NCBI RefSeq assembly: GCF_007003975.1 | Contig: NZ_VFTC01000007.1 | Location: 146,882 to 210,881, forward strand | DNA from: Mesorhizobium sp. WSM4306 | GTDB lineage: Bacteria; Pseudomonadota; Alphaproteobacteria; Rhizobiales; Rhizobiaceae | Length of the DNA: 64,000 bases | Direction: 5' to 3' | Shown: positions 24,140-34,819 of the stretch, piece by piece | Layout: every line of letters begins with the position of its first letter | Position numbering within the stretch: the stretch's first letter is position 1 | Notes under the pieces: generated by a model | What the model saw: the letters and a program-made list of their open reading frames with translations, nothing else | Database searches by the model: none | Told to the model about the DNA's origin: nothing | Program-made: the position numbers and the translations under genes

Positions 24140-24248
24140 GAAATATCTACTTTATGGATTGATTATATAGAAAATATACCAGTTTTTTGAATAGATCGAT
24201 AGGCCCATATCAGCGGGGACAATTCAATTCCCACTGGAGAGAACCGCT

Positions 24249-24884
24249 ATGTCCATACTTCTTGTAACCTCGAGCCCGCGTGGCTCTGCTTCGCACTCGA
24301 CCCGCATCGCCACCGAGTTCGCGCAAAAGCTTGTCGCCGCCGATCCGTCGGCTGAGCTTGTCGTGCGCGACCTCGTCGCCAACCCGCTGCCGCATATCGA
24401 CGCCGACTACTCGACCGGCATCTACACGCCTGTCGAAGCCCGCACCGAGCGTCAAGCCGAAGTGGTCGGCGTTTCCGATGTCGCGCTCGACGAACTGTTT
24501 GCCGCCGACACAATCATCCTTGCCACCGGCTTCATCAATTTCGGCATCTCGTCGACCCTGAAGTCCTGGGTCGACCATGTCGCCCGCTCCGGCAAGAGCT
24601 TTGCCTATGGCGAAAACGGCCCGAAGGGCCTGGTCACCGGCAAGAAGGTCTACATCGTGCTGGCCTCGGGCGGCATCTACTCCGAAGGTGCGGCCGTGCA
24701 GTTCGATCACGCCATCCCCTATCTGCGTGGCGTGCTCGGCTTCCTCGGCATGACCGACGTCGAAGTCATCCGCATCGAAGGCGTCGGCATGGGCGCCGAT
24801 GCCGTCACCGCAGCTCTGGCCAAGGCGACGGCCAAGGTCGACGCCGTGGTTGCCGCGACCCGGCAGATTGCTGCAGCAGCGTAA
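24249..24884 (+). CDS. azoR: FMN-dependent NADH-azoreductase / quinone reductase
   Basis: A 211-aa flavodoxin-like oxidoreductase. FMN-phosphate-binding residues are near the N-terminus (LLVTSSPRGSASHSTRIA), and FINFGISSTLKSWVDHVARS and VYIVLASGGIYSEGA match the AzoR family. Such enzymes reduce azo dyes and quinones with NADH through FMN and protect against quinone and thiol stress. GGAGA lies before the ATG (24235-24239). It is divergent from a LysR regulator and ends at a strong terminator. Confidence 0.9.
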   Translation: MSILLVTSSPRGSASHSTRIATEFAQKLVAADPSAELVVRDLVANPLPHIDADYSTGIYTPVEARTERQAEVVGVSDVALDELFAADTIILATGFINFGISSTLKSWVDHVARSGKSFAYGENGPKGLVTGKKVYIVLASGGIYSEGAAVQFDHAIPYLRGVLGFLGMTDVEVIRIEGVGMGADAVTAALAKATAKVDAVVAATRQIAAAA

Positions 24885-24910
24885 GCGCACGCCATTCCAG
24901 ACCTGAGTTG

Positions 24911-24941
24911 AAAAGGCAGGCGCTCCGGCGCCTGCCTTTTT
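24911..24941 (+). terminator. intrinsic terminator of azoR
   Basis: AAAAGGCAGGCGC-TCCG-GCGCCTGCCTTTTT: a 9-bp GC-rich stem with TCCG loop and T-tract, 26 bases after the azoR stop. The A-tract on the left would let it work on the other strand too. Confidence 0.92.
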
Positions 24942-25146
24942 GTTGTTCCACGAACGTCGACCGGAACGAAGCAGCGCGTGTATTGAAACGCGCCGCGAGA
25001 TCGCCACGTAACCGTGTGCGCGTTGTCGGGCGAACCCTCTTCACATGTGTTTGATTATTCAGATAAGTTCCATTTTGAGTTTTATGCCAAGTACAGAATG
25101 CGCAAGTCACATGCGTCATAAATGACAAGCCACCTCAAAATCTCTC

Positions 25147-26865
25147 ATGGAGACCTGTTTGTCTGAGTTCCCAATTCTCGGCATTGACCTTGGCACGACC
25201 AATTCGTTGGTAGCTCATTTTACCGACGAAGGCCCCATATTGATCCCCAATGCTATCGGCGCTTTTCTGACGCCTTCTGCCGTAGGGCTTAGCGACAGTG
25301 GTGACTTGTTGGTCGGCCAGGCAGCCAAGGACAGGCTCGTGTCCAATCCCGATATAAGCACGGCACGATTCAAGCGTTATATGGGCACGGACCACATGGT
25401 TCATCTCGGCCGCAAGACATTTCGCCCGGAAGAGTTGTCCGCGTTCATTCTGCGCTCCTTGAAAGCGGACGCCGAGGCGCATCTCCAGCACCCTATTGAC
25501 GATGCGGTTATTTCCGTGCCGGCCTACTTCAACGATGTGCAACGCAAGGCAACGATCGCTGCCGCACAACTCGCGGGCCTTAAGGTAAGCCGGCTGATCA
25601 ATGAACCGACCGCAGCGGCCTTGGCTTATGGCCTGCATCGCAAGGACGATGAAAGCACCTTTCTTGTCGTGGATCTTGGCGGCGGCACATTCGACGTTTC
25701 AATTCTGGAGATGTTTTCTGGCGTCATGGAGGTACGGGCGTCGGCCGGGGACGCATTTCTGGGCGGAGAAGACTTCACGGATATCCTTGTAGCGTTGCTG
25801 GGCAAGGATCTTGGCCGTGATGATTTAGGAAAGGGAGATCTGTCACGGCTGCGTGCGCTGGCTGACGAAGCAAAGCATAAGCTTTCAATCAGCAAAGACG
25901 CAGATATCCGATATGTCCTGGACGGCGAACAGAAGCAGCTTTCTGTCTCTGCAGATCGTTTTGAGGAGGCAACGACGCAGTTAGTCAACCGGATGAAGGC
26001 CCCTTTACAGCGCGCGATGCGCGACGCAAACCTAGGCAACGATCAGATCGATCGGATCATACTCGTTGGCGGCGCAACGAGAATGCCAATCATCAAGTCT
26101 GCAATAACCAAGCTTTTCAAGCGTTTTCCGGAACATGATCTCGACCCCGATCATGTCGTGGCCCTGGGCGCGGCGGTACAGGCCGGGCTTGCTTCCCGGC
26201 ATCAGGCACTCGACGACATCGTCATGACCGATGTTTCACCCTTCACCTTGGGTATCGAGACAAACCATCAAGTCGGACCGAACGGCCAAACCCTGCCCGG
26301 ATATTTTGCTCCAATCATTGAGCGCAATACGGTTATTCCAGCGAGCCGGGTTGAGCGTTTCAATACTGTAGTTCCTGGCCAGCAGAAAGTGGAAATCAAT
26401 GTCTTTCAGGGCGAGGCGCCGCTGGTACGCGACAATGTGAAGATAGGCACATTGAGCGTTCCTATTCCTGTCAACCGCAACGCAAATGAAGCAGTCGACG
26501 TGCGCTTTACCTACGATACGTCCGGAGTGCTCGAAGTCATCGCAACGGTCGTCACCAATGGCAAGGCTCATCGACTTGTCATAGAGGGCAATCCGGGCGC
26601 TCTTTCGCAAAAAGACATTCTGCAACGCCTGAAGGAACTTGAACGGATCAAGATCCATCCACGCGAAGAAGCGGTTAACGCGGCGCTTGTCGCGCGCATC
26701 ACGAAAGCTTTTGAAAATGCCTTGGGGCCGCAACGCAAGGTGTTGTCGGCACGGCTTGGGGAATTCGAGGCGATCCTTGCCCGGCAATATCCCAAGGAAA
26801 TCGCCGCCGTGCGATCCCAAATCACGGAAGAACTCGAAGCGTTAGAGAAGTACGATGTTTATTGA
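25147..26865 (+). CDS. hscC: HscC-type Hsp70 chaperone
   Basis: A 572-aa Hsp70 ATPase. Nucleotide-binding motifs: GIDLGTTNS (residues 12-20), VVDLGGGTFDVSI (about 175-187) and VGGATRMP (about 306-313); the substrate-binding domain starts near 385 (DVSPFTLGIETN). It is shorter than DnaK (about 640 aa) because the C-terminal lid is reduced, as in HscC. The next gene encodes a J-like membrane protein, the same pairing as E. coli HscC with DjlB/DjlC. Base composition looks lower in GC than the neighbours, which hints at transfer. No strong ribosome-binding site precedes the ATG. Confidence 0.88.
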   Translation: METCLSEFPILGIDLGTTNSLVAHFTDEGPILIPNAIGAFLTPSAVGLSDSGDLLVGQAAKDRLVSNPDISTARFKRYMGTDHMVHLGRKTFRPEELSAFILRSLKADAEAHLQHPIDDAVISVPAYFNDVQRKATIAAAQLAGLKVSRLINEPTAAALAYGLHRKDDESTFLVVDLGGGTFDVSILEMFSGVMEVRASAGDAFLGGEDFTDILVALLGKDLGRDDLGKGDLSRLRALADEAKHKLSISKDADIRYVLDGEQKQLSVSADRFEEATTQLVNRMKAPLQRAMRDANLGNDQIDRIILVGGATRMPIIKSAITKLFKRFPEHDLDPDHVVALGAAVQAGLASRHQALDDIVMTDVSPFTLGIETNHQVGPNGQTLPGYFAPIIERNTVIPASRVERFNTVVPGQQKVEINVFQGEAPLVRDNVKIGTLSVPIPVNRNANEAVDVRFTYDTSGVLEVIATVVTNGKAHRLVIEGNPGALSQKDILQRLKELERIKIHPREEAVNAALVARITKAFENALGPQRKVLSARLGEFEAILARQYPKEIAAVRSQITEELEALEKYDVY

Positions 26866-27889
26866 TGCGTTTTCCATGCTCGGAATATCCGACCGGGAAG
26901 ACGTAACCGAACGCGAGATCAAGCGCGCCTACGCTACAAAGCTCAAACTGATCAACATCAATGAGGATCGCGACAGTTTTATTGCATTGCGTCAGGCATT
27001 CGAGCAGGCGCGCGATCAAGTCAACAGGCGGGAGTATTTCAAGGAAATTACTTCCCCTGACGGGGCACAAATTGCCGAAGACACCGACGCGCCCGCGTTG
27101 AAGAACGTGCCACTATCCAACGAGAGTGCGGTTCCCGCTATCCTCGAAGCACACGCTTTGCGGGCCATGGAAGATGATATCGAGACGCTCCTTATCGAAA
27201 ATATCGAACCAGATGCACCGAAAGAAGCGGCTCCTGCCCGCACGGCTTCAATTGCCATCGAAGCGCCTGCCCTGCGTGCCATGAAAGCTGTCGAGTCGCT
27301 TATCACCGAACCATGGAAATGGCAGAGAATAGACAGCTGGCTGGCAATTCTGGATGGCGAACTCCTACAGACGATTGATGACATTCAAGAGTTTGAAACC
27401 CGTATGCGGACCTATGTTTGCGAGCAATCAGGCTTCGGCGAGCGGCAGCGTCCGTTGGCCAAGCCCTGGATGGTTCAACGCTTGCTTGACCTGTTTGACG
27501 AACGCTTTGGCTGGACACGCAATCGCGGATCAAACTATTGGGAGCGTCAACAGCTTGACTGGTTGCACGCGCTAATCGATCCTGAGACGGCGCCCCAGTA
27601 TCGTATGGCGTCCACGCCGCAACAGGACCCTGAGCCCGAAACGATCGCACCATCGAGCCAAACCACCGGTTCGGCGCGTCAATCACCTGTTTCCGGGTGG
27701 GTATGGGTTATGATCTTCTTTGTGCTTGTTAAACTTGCCGCCGCTCTTTCGGGCTCAAATGAGCCCGCGAAAACATTCCCACGGCCCGGTGCCACACAAC
27801 AAGTGCCCGCAGGCGTTCTTCGCGACCTCTGTCGTAATCTGTCGTTTGACGAATGTTTCAAGAAGATGAGTGGGATGCCGGAGCCATAG
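26855..27889 (+). CDS. membrane-anchored J-domain-like partner of HscC (no HPD)
   Basis: A 344-aa protein that overlaps hscC by 11 bases. Residues 5-60 have the shape of a J domain (FSMLGISDREDVTEREIKRA, then FIALRQAFEQARDQ), but the loop between helices II and III reads LININEDRD, without the His-Pro-Asp that normally triggers Hsp70 ATPase. The same kind of J-like domain occurs in DjlB/DjlC-type partners. A long variable middle follows, then one transmembrane helix at about 281-300 (VWVMIFFVLVKLAAAL) and a short tail with two Cys. How it stimulates HscC without HPD, if it does, is open. Confidence 0.8.
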   Translation: MFIDAFSMLGISDREDVTEREIKRAYATKLKLININEDRDSFIALRQAFEQARDQVNRREYFKEITSPDGAQIAEDTDAPALKNVPLSNESAVPAILEAHALRAMEDDIETLLIENIEPDAPKEAAPARTASIAIEAPALRAMKAVESLITEPWKWQRIDSWLAILDGELLQTIDDIQEFETRMRTYVCEQSGFGERQRPLAKPWMVQRLLDLFDERFGWTRNRGSNYWERQQLDWLHALIDPETAPQYRMASTPQQDPEPETIAPSSQTTGSARQSPVSGWVWVMIFFVLVKLAAALSGSNEPAKTFPRPGATQQVPAGVLRDLCRNLSFDECFKKMSGMPEP

Positions 27890-27956
27890 GCCGAAAAATT
27901 ATCAAACGGAAATCGGGGGAAAGATACAGCCGGAACAACGTTGGCCACCGGAGGCT

Positions 27957-28253
27957 CTAGCCGAAAATCTTCTCGCCCTGCTCGTCGACCAGCTGGATGC
28001 CCTTCTTGATCGAGATGTCAACGGCGTCGTCCAGTCCCGCGAACCGGTCGGCGCGGATGAAGCGGTGCTCCTTCATCACGCCACCGACTTCCTTCGAAAC
28101 CACGCCGCAGGTCTGGTACTGGCCGTCCGCCTTGTAGGGCGTGGCGCTGATCAGAAATCCCTTGTGCTCGATCTGTTTTGCCGGGGCGGCGCTTTTAGGC
28201 CCGCCGGCGTCACCGCCGCCACCACCGCCGAAAAGACGTTTCAGAAATGACAT
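27957..28253 (-). CDS. HlyU family protein
   Basis: A 98-aa protein with a Gly-rich start (MSFLKRLFGGGGGGDAGG) and the HlyU-family core (EHKGFLISATPYKADGQYQT, KEHRFIRADRFAGLDDAVDI). The family is named after a Vibrio virulence regulator, but these short alphaproteobacterial members have no helix-turn-helix that I can see and their function is unknown. The start is set by the invariant MSFLKRLFG. It sits convergent to the hscC operon and about 100 bases downstream of the PadR gene on the same strand. Confidence 0.8.
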   Translation of the reverse strand: MSFLKRLFGGGGGGDAGGPKSAAPAKQIEHKGFLISATPYKADGQYQTCGVVSKEVGGVMKEHRFIRADRFAGLDDAVDISIKKGIQLVDEQGEKIFG

Positions 28254-28359
28254 GAGCGCCCTCCTACGGCGATCATCCCGCACGACAGGGTGTGGTGCAG
28301 GATGATTTTCAGTACCGTTCCTCAGTCGAACGAGCAAGGGCCGACGACCCCGCCAGAGC

Positions 28360-29034
28360 TCAGCCGCGCGACAGCGCTTCGAGGGCTTCGGCGGCCTCTT
28401 CCAGTATGGCGATTGCTTCGGCCTGCTTTTCGGCCGGTGCGTCGACGATGTCGCCAAGGGCAGCGCGCAGCCGGTGGCGCACGGCGCGGAACTCGTCGCG
28501 GGCTTCCGAACGGCCGCCGCGGCCACGCCGTCCGCCCTCCTCGCTGTCGTCGTTCCAGCCAAACCACTCGCGCGCCTTGGCCATCTTCCGGCCGAAGCGC
28601 TCGAGATGCTCGAGCACACCGTCGATCATTTCGCGGTTTTCGGTGAGATGCGCCTGGCCCGCCTCGGTGATCGAAAACACCTTCTTGTTGCCGTCGGCCG
28701 CAGAGACGGCATAGCCGGCCTCTTCGAGGAAAGTCAGCGTCGGATAAACGACGCCCGGGCTTGGGCTGTAGATGCCGCTGGTGCGCTCTTCCAGCGCCTT
28801 GATGATGTCGTAGCCGTGGCGCGGCGCCTCGGCCAGCAGCGACAGGGTGATCAGCTTGAGATCGCCGTCGGCCAGCATGCGTCCGGCGCGAAACATGTCG
28901 CCTGGGCCGCCGCGTCCGCCGCCGCGACCACCATGTCCGAACGGCCCGAACCCGCCGCCACGCCCGCCAAACTTGCCGGCCATATGCAGGAATGCGCGCT
29001 CGGCGCGCTCGCCAAAGGGATGATGTCTGTGCAT
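28360..29034 (-). CDS. PadR family transcriptional regulator
   Basis: A 224-aa PadR regulator. After a His- and Gly-rich leader of about 50 residues (HHPFGERAERAFLHMAGKFG, then GGRGGGRGG) comes the winged helix (DLKLITLSLLAEAPRHGYDI, SPSPGVVYPTLTFLEEAG), then a C-terminal dimerisation helix region. The Gly/Arg/His-rich N-terminus is common in rhizobial PadR proteins. AAGGAG lies 6 bases before the ATG. Matching palindromes directly upstream suggest autoregulation. Its regulon and ligand are unknown. Confidence 0.88.
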   Translation of the reverse strand: MHRHHPFGERAERAFLHMAGKFGGRGGGFGPFGHGGRGGGRGGPGDMFRAGRMLADGDLKLITLSLLAEAPRHGYDIIKALEERTSGIYSPSPGVVYPTLTFLEEAGYAVSAADGNKKVFSITEAGQAHLTENREMIDGVLEHLERFGRKMAKAREWFGWNDDSEEGGRRGRGGRSEARDEFRAVRHRLRAALGDIVDAPAEKQAEAIAILEEAAEALEALSRG

Positions 29035-29056
29035 TGATTGCTCCTTGAGTTCTATC

Positions 29057-29122
29057 TTTCGATATATCTTAAGTAGGTGCATGCGTCCCATGAGTCAAGA
29101 TATATCTTACGATGTATCGAAA
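29057..29122. promoter_or_regulatory. palindromic operator cluster upstream of padR
   Basis: TTTCGATATATC (29057-29068) and GATGTATCGAAA (29111-29122) are inverted copies (11 of 12), and AAGATATATCTT (29097-29108) is a perfect palindrome. All share the GATATATC core. They occupy the promoter region of the PadR gene, as expected for an auto-repressor. Confidence 0.7.
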
Positions 29123-29181
29123 GGCAGCGCCAGCGTCATGCGCCGGTCAAGGTTCGGGGATGTCTGCGGGGCTTTCCCGAA

Positions 29182-29562
29182 CTACCAGCGGCCGTTGCGC
29201 CGGTTCCACGCATAGAGCAGGTCGGCGAAGCGATCATAAGCGAAACGCGTCAGCGGCAGCACGACCGGATTGCCGAACAGCGCCGCCAGCCAGCCCTCGC
29301 CCGGCGTCGCCCTCCAGACGGCGACCGCCACATCGGCGCCGACCAGCAGCCTGTCGTTGTTGTCAGTGGCATGCAGCCGGCGGCGGATATCCTCCAGCGA
29401 GGCGCCGTGGCCGGCGAGCGCCGCCGGTTCGAGGTTGATGTCGCGGAATTCGATCCGCCCGGCCTTGATCGCTTCGATCAGCCGCCGTTTCTGCCTGGTG
29501 ATGCCGCCATCGCAGACTGGGCAGCGTGTGTTGTACCAGACGGTAAGCGCAGGCTTGGGCAT
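29182..29562 (-). CDS. DCC family thiol-disulphide oxidoreductase (DUF393)
   Basis: A 126-aa thioredoxin-like protein that begins MPKPALTVWYNTRCPVCDGG. The redox pair is Cys14-Pro-Val-Cys17, followed by DGG as in the DxxCxxC (DCC) family. The later INLEPAALAGHGASLEDIRR and LPLTRFAYDRFADLLYAWNR also fit. It is probably cytoplasmic (no signal peptide). Partner and substrate are unknown. It is transcribed in the same direction as the sulfotransferase, 84 bases after its stop. Confidence 0.85.
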   Translation of the reverse strand: MPKPALTVWYNTRCPVCDGGITRQKRRLIEAIKAGRIEFRDINLEPAALAGHGASLEDIRRRLHATDNNDRLLVGADVAVAVWRATPGEGWLAALFGNPVVLPLTRFAYDRFADLLYAWNRRNGRW

Positions 29563-29646
29563 GGCTTTCAGACCGCGACCTGAGGGACGGAACCGACTAT
29601 CCCTGCAATGCGATCGGCCCGCAACATGGCGAAGCGCCGCGCTTGA

Positions 29647-30276
29647 TCAGAACTCGTAGCCGAAGCGCTCGAAGTCTCTGAGATAGAGCCGCCGCACGAT
29701 CGCTTTCGCCTCCTCATCGTAGAGGGCGCGATAGTCGACCGGCGCCCCGACATTCAATCGCGGAAGCTCGCCGGGAAGGCCGAGCCGCTCGGCCAGAACA
29801 TTGAACTGCTCGGCCAGTGTTTCGAAGCGCAGGACCTCGTCGACGATCAGCTTTCCATCCCTGTCCGAAATCCAGCTCGTCTGGTCCACCCGCGCCAGCC
29901 GGTTCTTGCGTTCGAGGTAGCGCAGGAACGCCTTGAAGTCCCAGCGCTGCGCCTGGCGATGCCGGCGCCGCGAGGTTTTCCGGCGCAAATGCTGGTAGTT
30001 GGAAACCACCAACTCGAAAGGATTGCGCACCACGGCGAATTTGTAGGCGCCGGCATAGAGATGGGCCGGCAATTTGCGCCGCAACCAGGCGGCTCTGTCA
30101 TGCTGCCTGAAATTGATCCTCACCGGCGCCTCTGGCACCGGCAGCCTCGACAGCAGACGCCGCCACTGCGTCGGTTTCGGCTTCAGGCACCATGGCCGCA
30201 GCGCACGAGTGATCGAGGTCCCGGCCGTTTTCGGGATGTGGATGAAAATGAAGTTCTTCTCGAGCGAGAGGAGCAT
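29647..30276 (-). CDS. sulfotransferase family protein
   Basis: A 209-aa PAPS-dependent sulfotransferase-like protein. The 5'-phosphosulfate loop HIPKTAGTS is at residues 13-21, and the 3'-phosphate-binding region is probably FAVVRNPFELVVSNYQ near residue 85. It is short for the family, like many bacterial family-2 members that act on carbohydrates. The acceptor is unknown. GAGGAG lies only 2 bases before the ATG and is part of a small perfect hairpin around the start codon. Confidence 0.82.
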   Translation of the reverse strand: MLLSLEKNFIFIHIPKTAGTSITRALRPWCLKPKPTQWRRLLSRLPVPEAPVRINFRQHDRAAWLRRKLPAHLYAGAYKFAVVRNPFELVVSNYQHLRRKTSRRRHRQAQRWDFKAFLRYLERKNRLARVDQTSWISDRDGKLIVDEVLRFETLAEQFNVLAERLGLPGELPRLNVGAPVDYRALYDEEAKAIVRRLYLRDFERFGYEF

Positions 30277-30284
30277 TTCTCCTC
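30268..30284 (-). promoter_or_regulatory. hairpin enclosing the sulfotransferase start codon
   Basis: On the minus strand GAGGAG-AAATG-CTCCTC is a perfect 6-bp stem whose loop carries the ATG and whose 5' arm is the Shine-Dalgarno. Folded, it would hide the ribosome-binding site, so translation could be limited or conditional. It may be coincidence. Confidence 0.35.
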
Positions 30285-30369
30285 AATATCGGCAGCTCAG
30301 GCGCCGTCAAGCGGCACCCGCACCGACCGCCAGGAAATGCGTCCGACCGCGTTGTCTCAACCAGCGCGC

Positions 30370-30663
30370 CTATCCAAGCGAGGTGATGATCTCGCGATAG
30401 GCAAATTCGGGGAAAGCCTTCAGCGTTCGCGTCTTGACGCTACCACCCGCCCCGAGCATCAGCGCAAAACGCGCCAACACTGCATCGTCGGGCGCCTCGA
30501 CCACGGCCACCATGTCGCATTCACCCATGGTGAGATAAAATGCCTTGAACGATCCGCCCATGTCAGCCAACTGCTTCTTGGCGGCATCGAGCCGTTTCGG
30601 CGACTCGCGCACATTCCTGGAGCCCTGTTCGGTCCAGTTCATCAGCAGGATGTAGGTTGTCAT
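30370..30663 (-). CDS. GYD domain protein
   Basis: A 97-aa protein of the GYD family (ferredoxin-like alpha-beta fold): TTYILLMNWTEQGSRNVRES at the start, FYLTMGECDMVAVVEAPDDA in the middle and TLKAFPEFAYREIITSLG at the end. Its function is unknown; members often form small oligomers. GGAGGGAGG lies 6 bases before the ATG, which sets the start. The 388 bases upstream (30664-31051) hold no gene that I can support. Confidence 0.85.
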   Translation of the reverse strand: MTTYILLMNWTEQGSRNVRESPKRLDAAKKQLADMGGSFKAFYLTMGECDMVAVVEAPDDAVLARFALMLGAGGSVKTRTLKAFPEFAYREIITSLG

Positions 30664-31051
30664 CGCACACCTCCCTCCGGCGCCACGGAGCACGGCTGAG
30701 AGTCTCAGCCGGGGCGGGTATCCGGTTTGTCGCCCAGAACATGGCATCCGGCTTGGGAAGTATCCTCCCGACGGAGATGGGCGGCAAGACGATCGCCAAC
30801 AATAAACGACGATCTCCGCGCCCCTCGAAAATTGCCCCGTGGCGCCCGCTGTTCAGGAAGCACCAGAACTTGAGCAGCCGGCGGCCTGCCAAAGCAGTCG
30901 AGGCTCTATGCGGTTGAATAGAACGAGTAGGCGTAGGCTTAAATTCCAGAGGAATCGCAATCAATCAGCGCCCGAAGCGAAAATCGCGCTGGTGGCTTTA
31001 CACATCATTTCTGGAGGGACACAATGGAAGCAATAACAAGGGGAGAGGGTG

Positions 31052-31669
31052 ATGGAAACACCAGGGGCAAGAAATATAGGATTTGGGTTACTTTGGTTTG
31101 TTGGCGGGGCTCTCGTCACAATAATCACATATGGGGCGGCACCCGGAGGCTATTTTGTAGTCGCTTCGGGGGCAATTGTTGGCGGGCTTCTCCAGTTCTT
31201 CGTTGGGCTATTTCAATATCTCAACCATGTATCAAAGAATAAAGTGGATCGACTGATCCCCGGACCGGAACTGCGCGCCCTCGTCCGTGCCATGATGGCG
31301 ATGGCCAAATCGGATGGCAACGTTGAGAAAACAGAGCTGGATTCGATCAGGAATATCATCAACAGCGTTACAAAAAATCAGATAGCATGGGCAACAATAG
31401 ACGAGGTCTGCAAAGAGCTTTCCTTGGAAAAAAAGTCCATACCCAACTACCTCGCCGACAATGCGGCAAATTTCGAGGACAGTATCAAAGAACTCATCAT
31501 ACATTGCTCGGTGATGATCGCGGCGGCTGACGGCCGCATCACAGAAGACGAATTCGCACTTGTCTCAACGATGGGTCAATCGATGAGAATGCAGGCTGCC
31601 GATGTCTTGAAAATTCTAGAGGGCCTTTTGGCGCCACCGGAACCTGTGCAGAAGTCGGCCGGGGCCTGA
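31052..31669 (+). CDS. TerB-like protein with N-terminal membrane segments
   Basis: A 205-aa protein. Two hydrophobic segments fill the first 60 residues (GLLWFVGGALVTIITYGAAP, FVVASGAIVGGLLQFFVGLF), followed by a TerB-like helical domain (RALVRAMMAMAKSDGNVEKT, CSVMIAAADGRITEDEFALV). The paired A-K/A-x-D-G-x-x-E motifs (MAKSDGNVEKTE and AAADGRITEDE) are typical of TerB/DjlA-type metal-binding domains. GGGAGAGG precedes the ATG; a GTG one codon earlier is possible. Base composition is lower in GC than the surroundings. Function unknown; tellurite resistance is not implied by the domain alone. Confidence 0.75.
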   Translation: METPGARNIGFGLLWFVGGALVTIITYGAAPGGYFVVASGAIVGGLLQFFVGLFQYLNHVSKNKVDRLIPGPELRALVRAMMAMAKSDGNVEKTELDSIRNIINSVTKNQIAWATIDEVCKELSLEKKSIPNYLADNAANFEDSIKELIIHCSVMIAAADGRITEDEFALVSTMGQSMRMQAADVLKILEGLLAPPEPVQKSAGA

Positions 31670-31773
31670 ATTCTTGTGTTCATACTGATGCCGGCGAAAA
31701 TGGCGTCGTCGGCATCAATCGGCAACTCCTGGTCCATCCAGCGAGCTCTCTCAGCCCGCTGATCGAACACCGG

Positions 31774-32352
31774 TCATTTGCCAGCGACCGTCCTGATCAA
31801 TTCATCTTCGGCAAGGTCGACTTTGTCCCGAAGCGTGTATCTATGGCCAAAGCCAACAGCATCCTCTGAAAAGCCGATAAAAGCAGCGAGTTCGGCATGG
31901 AGGTCGAGCGGATTGATGTAGTCTTTCGCTCCATTCATACCCAGAATCTGGAGCAGGTCGTCAAGCGCGGCCGGCCTGCCGATTGTCGCCAGCAGCGCGG
32001 GCGCATCGTCGATCGTGGGCAGCATATCGTCGTCGCCGGGATCTTCCATCTCAATGCCAGGACAGGAATTGTAGCGCGATTCCAGACGGCCATGCCTAGC
32101 AACGCTTAAATTCAACACCTCCTCGTCATAGACGGTGACGGCGATGCCGACGCACGCCAGATCGAGGGTCAGACTTTGCAGCAGGCCCTCTGCCCAATGC
32201 ATGTCCTGCCCGTCTGTCTGCCGATCGGAAAAGGTGACCCAGCCGTTCTGCTCGGCACCCACGAATGCATCGATGTTCTTCGATCGGAGCCAAGCGACCA
32301 ACGCGGCCTGCGTTGGCCCCTTTGTGCTGATGTTTCCGTAGGTCGACCCCAC
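31774..32352 (-). CDS. unknown protein directly downstream of rpoD
   Basis: A 192-aa acidic soluble protein that I cannot place. It starts with GTG (MGSTYGNISTKGPTQAALVA) only 23 bases after the rpoD stop on the same strand, so it may be read from the dnaG/rpoD transcripts. The central RLESRYNSCPGIEMEDPGDD is reminiscent of a loose group of small bacterial proteins with a YDS-P-G motif, but that link is weak. No signal peptide, membrane helix or catalytic motif is visible. No strong ribosome-binding site was found. Confidence 0.6.
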   Translation of the reverse strand: MGSTYGNISTKGPTQAALVAWLRSKNIDAFVGAEQNGWVTFSDRQTDGQDMHWAEGLLQSLTLDLACVGIAVTVYDEEVLNLSVARHGRLESRYNSCPGIEMEDPGDDDMLPTIDDAPALLATIGRPAALDDLLQILGMNGAKDYINPLDLHAELAAFIGFSEDAVGFGHRYTLRDKVDLAEDELIRTVAGK

Positions 32353-32375
32353 GCCGAAGCCCCCGGTCGGCAGTG

Positions 32376-34400
<2,025 letters not shown>

Positions 34401-34534
34401 AGTCTTTATCTTCTCCTAGCGGCCGAACATCGAAGCCGCGTAAGCTGCCGCACCGGTCAAATTATGCGCTCGTGACGAAACGCGCTTCACCGGGCCGGTA
34501 ACCGCATCAACTCTTTTGTTTGGTTCATATCGTG

Positions 34535-34568
34535 CCCCAAAACCGGTTTTCACTTTTGGGCGACATGC
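34535..34568. repeat. dispersed palindromic repeat, family A (copy 2, inverted)
   Basis: CCCCAAAACCGGTTTTCACT continuing to TTTGGGCGACATGC is the reverse complement of the family-A pattern seen at 14271 and 55256 (CATG..GCC.AAAAGTG....CGGTTTT). It lies in the rpoD 5' region. Confidence 0.6.
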
Positions 34569-34725
34569 ATTAAGTCCAGATTAACCCTGATATCTGTGGC
34601 AGGCTAACAGCCTGTCCAGTGATCAGCACCTCACATCGCTGCATTTCCCATCGACGCCGGCACGGGTTAAGGTTTCGAATCGTCCTGATTCCGTCATTCT
34701 GCCAGAAGGTCAAGCGCCTCTCGCA

Positions 34726-34750
34726 TGATTCGCATCAAAAAAGCGAATCA
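34726..34750. promoter_or_regulatory. perfect inverted repeat in the rpoD-dnaG gap
   Basis: TGATTCGC (34726-34733) and GCGAATCA (34743-34750) are perfect 8-bp arms around ATCAAAAAA. On the minus strand this lies 70 bases after the dnaG stop; without a following T-run it is a weak terminator candidate and could equally be a protein-binding site of the rpoD promoter. Confidence 0.4.
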
Positions 34751-34819
34751 ATTACCCGACTTAGAGGCGTCGATTCGACGCGCTGCACGTTTCAACTTCA
34801 TTCTTGCGCAGGTTTCAAC

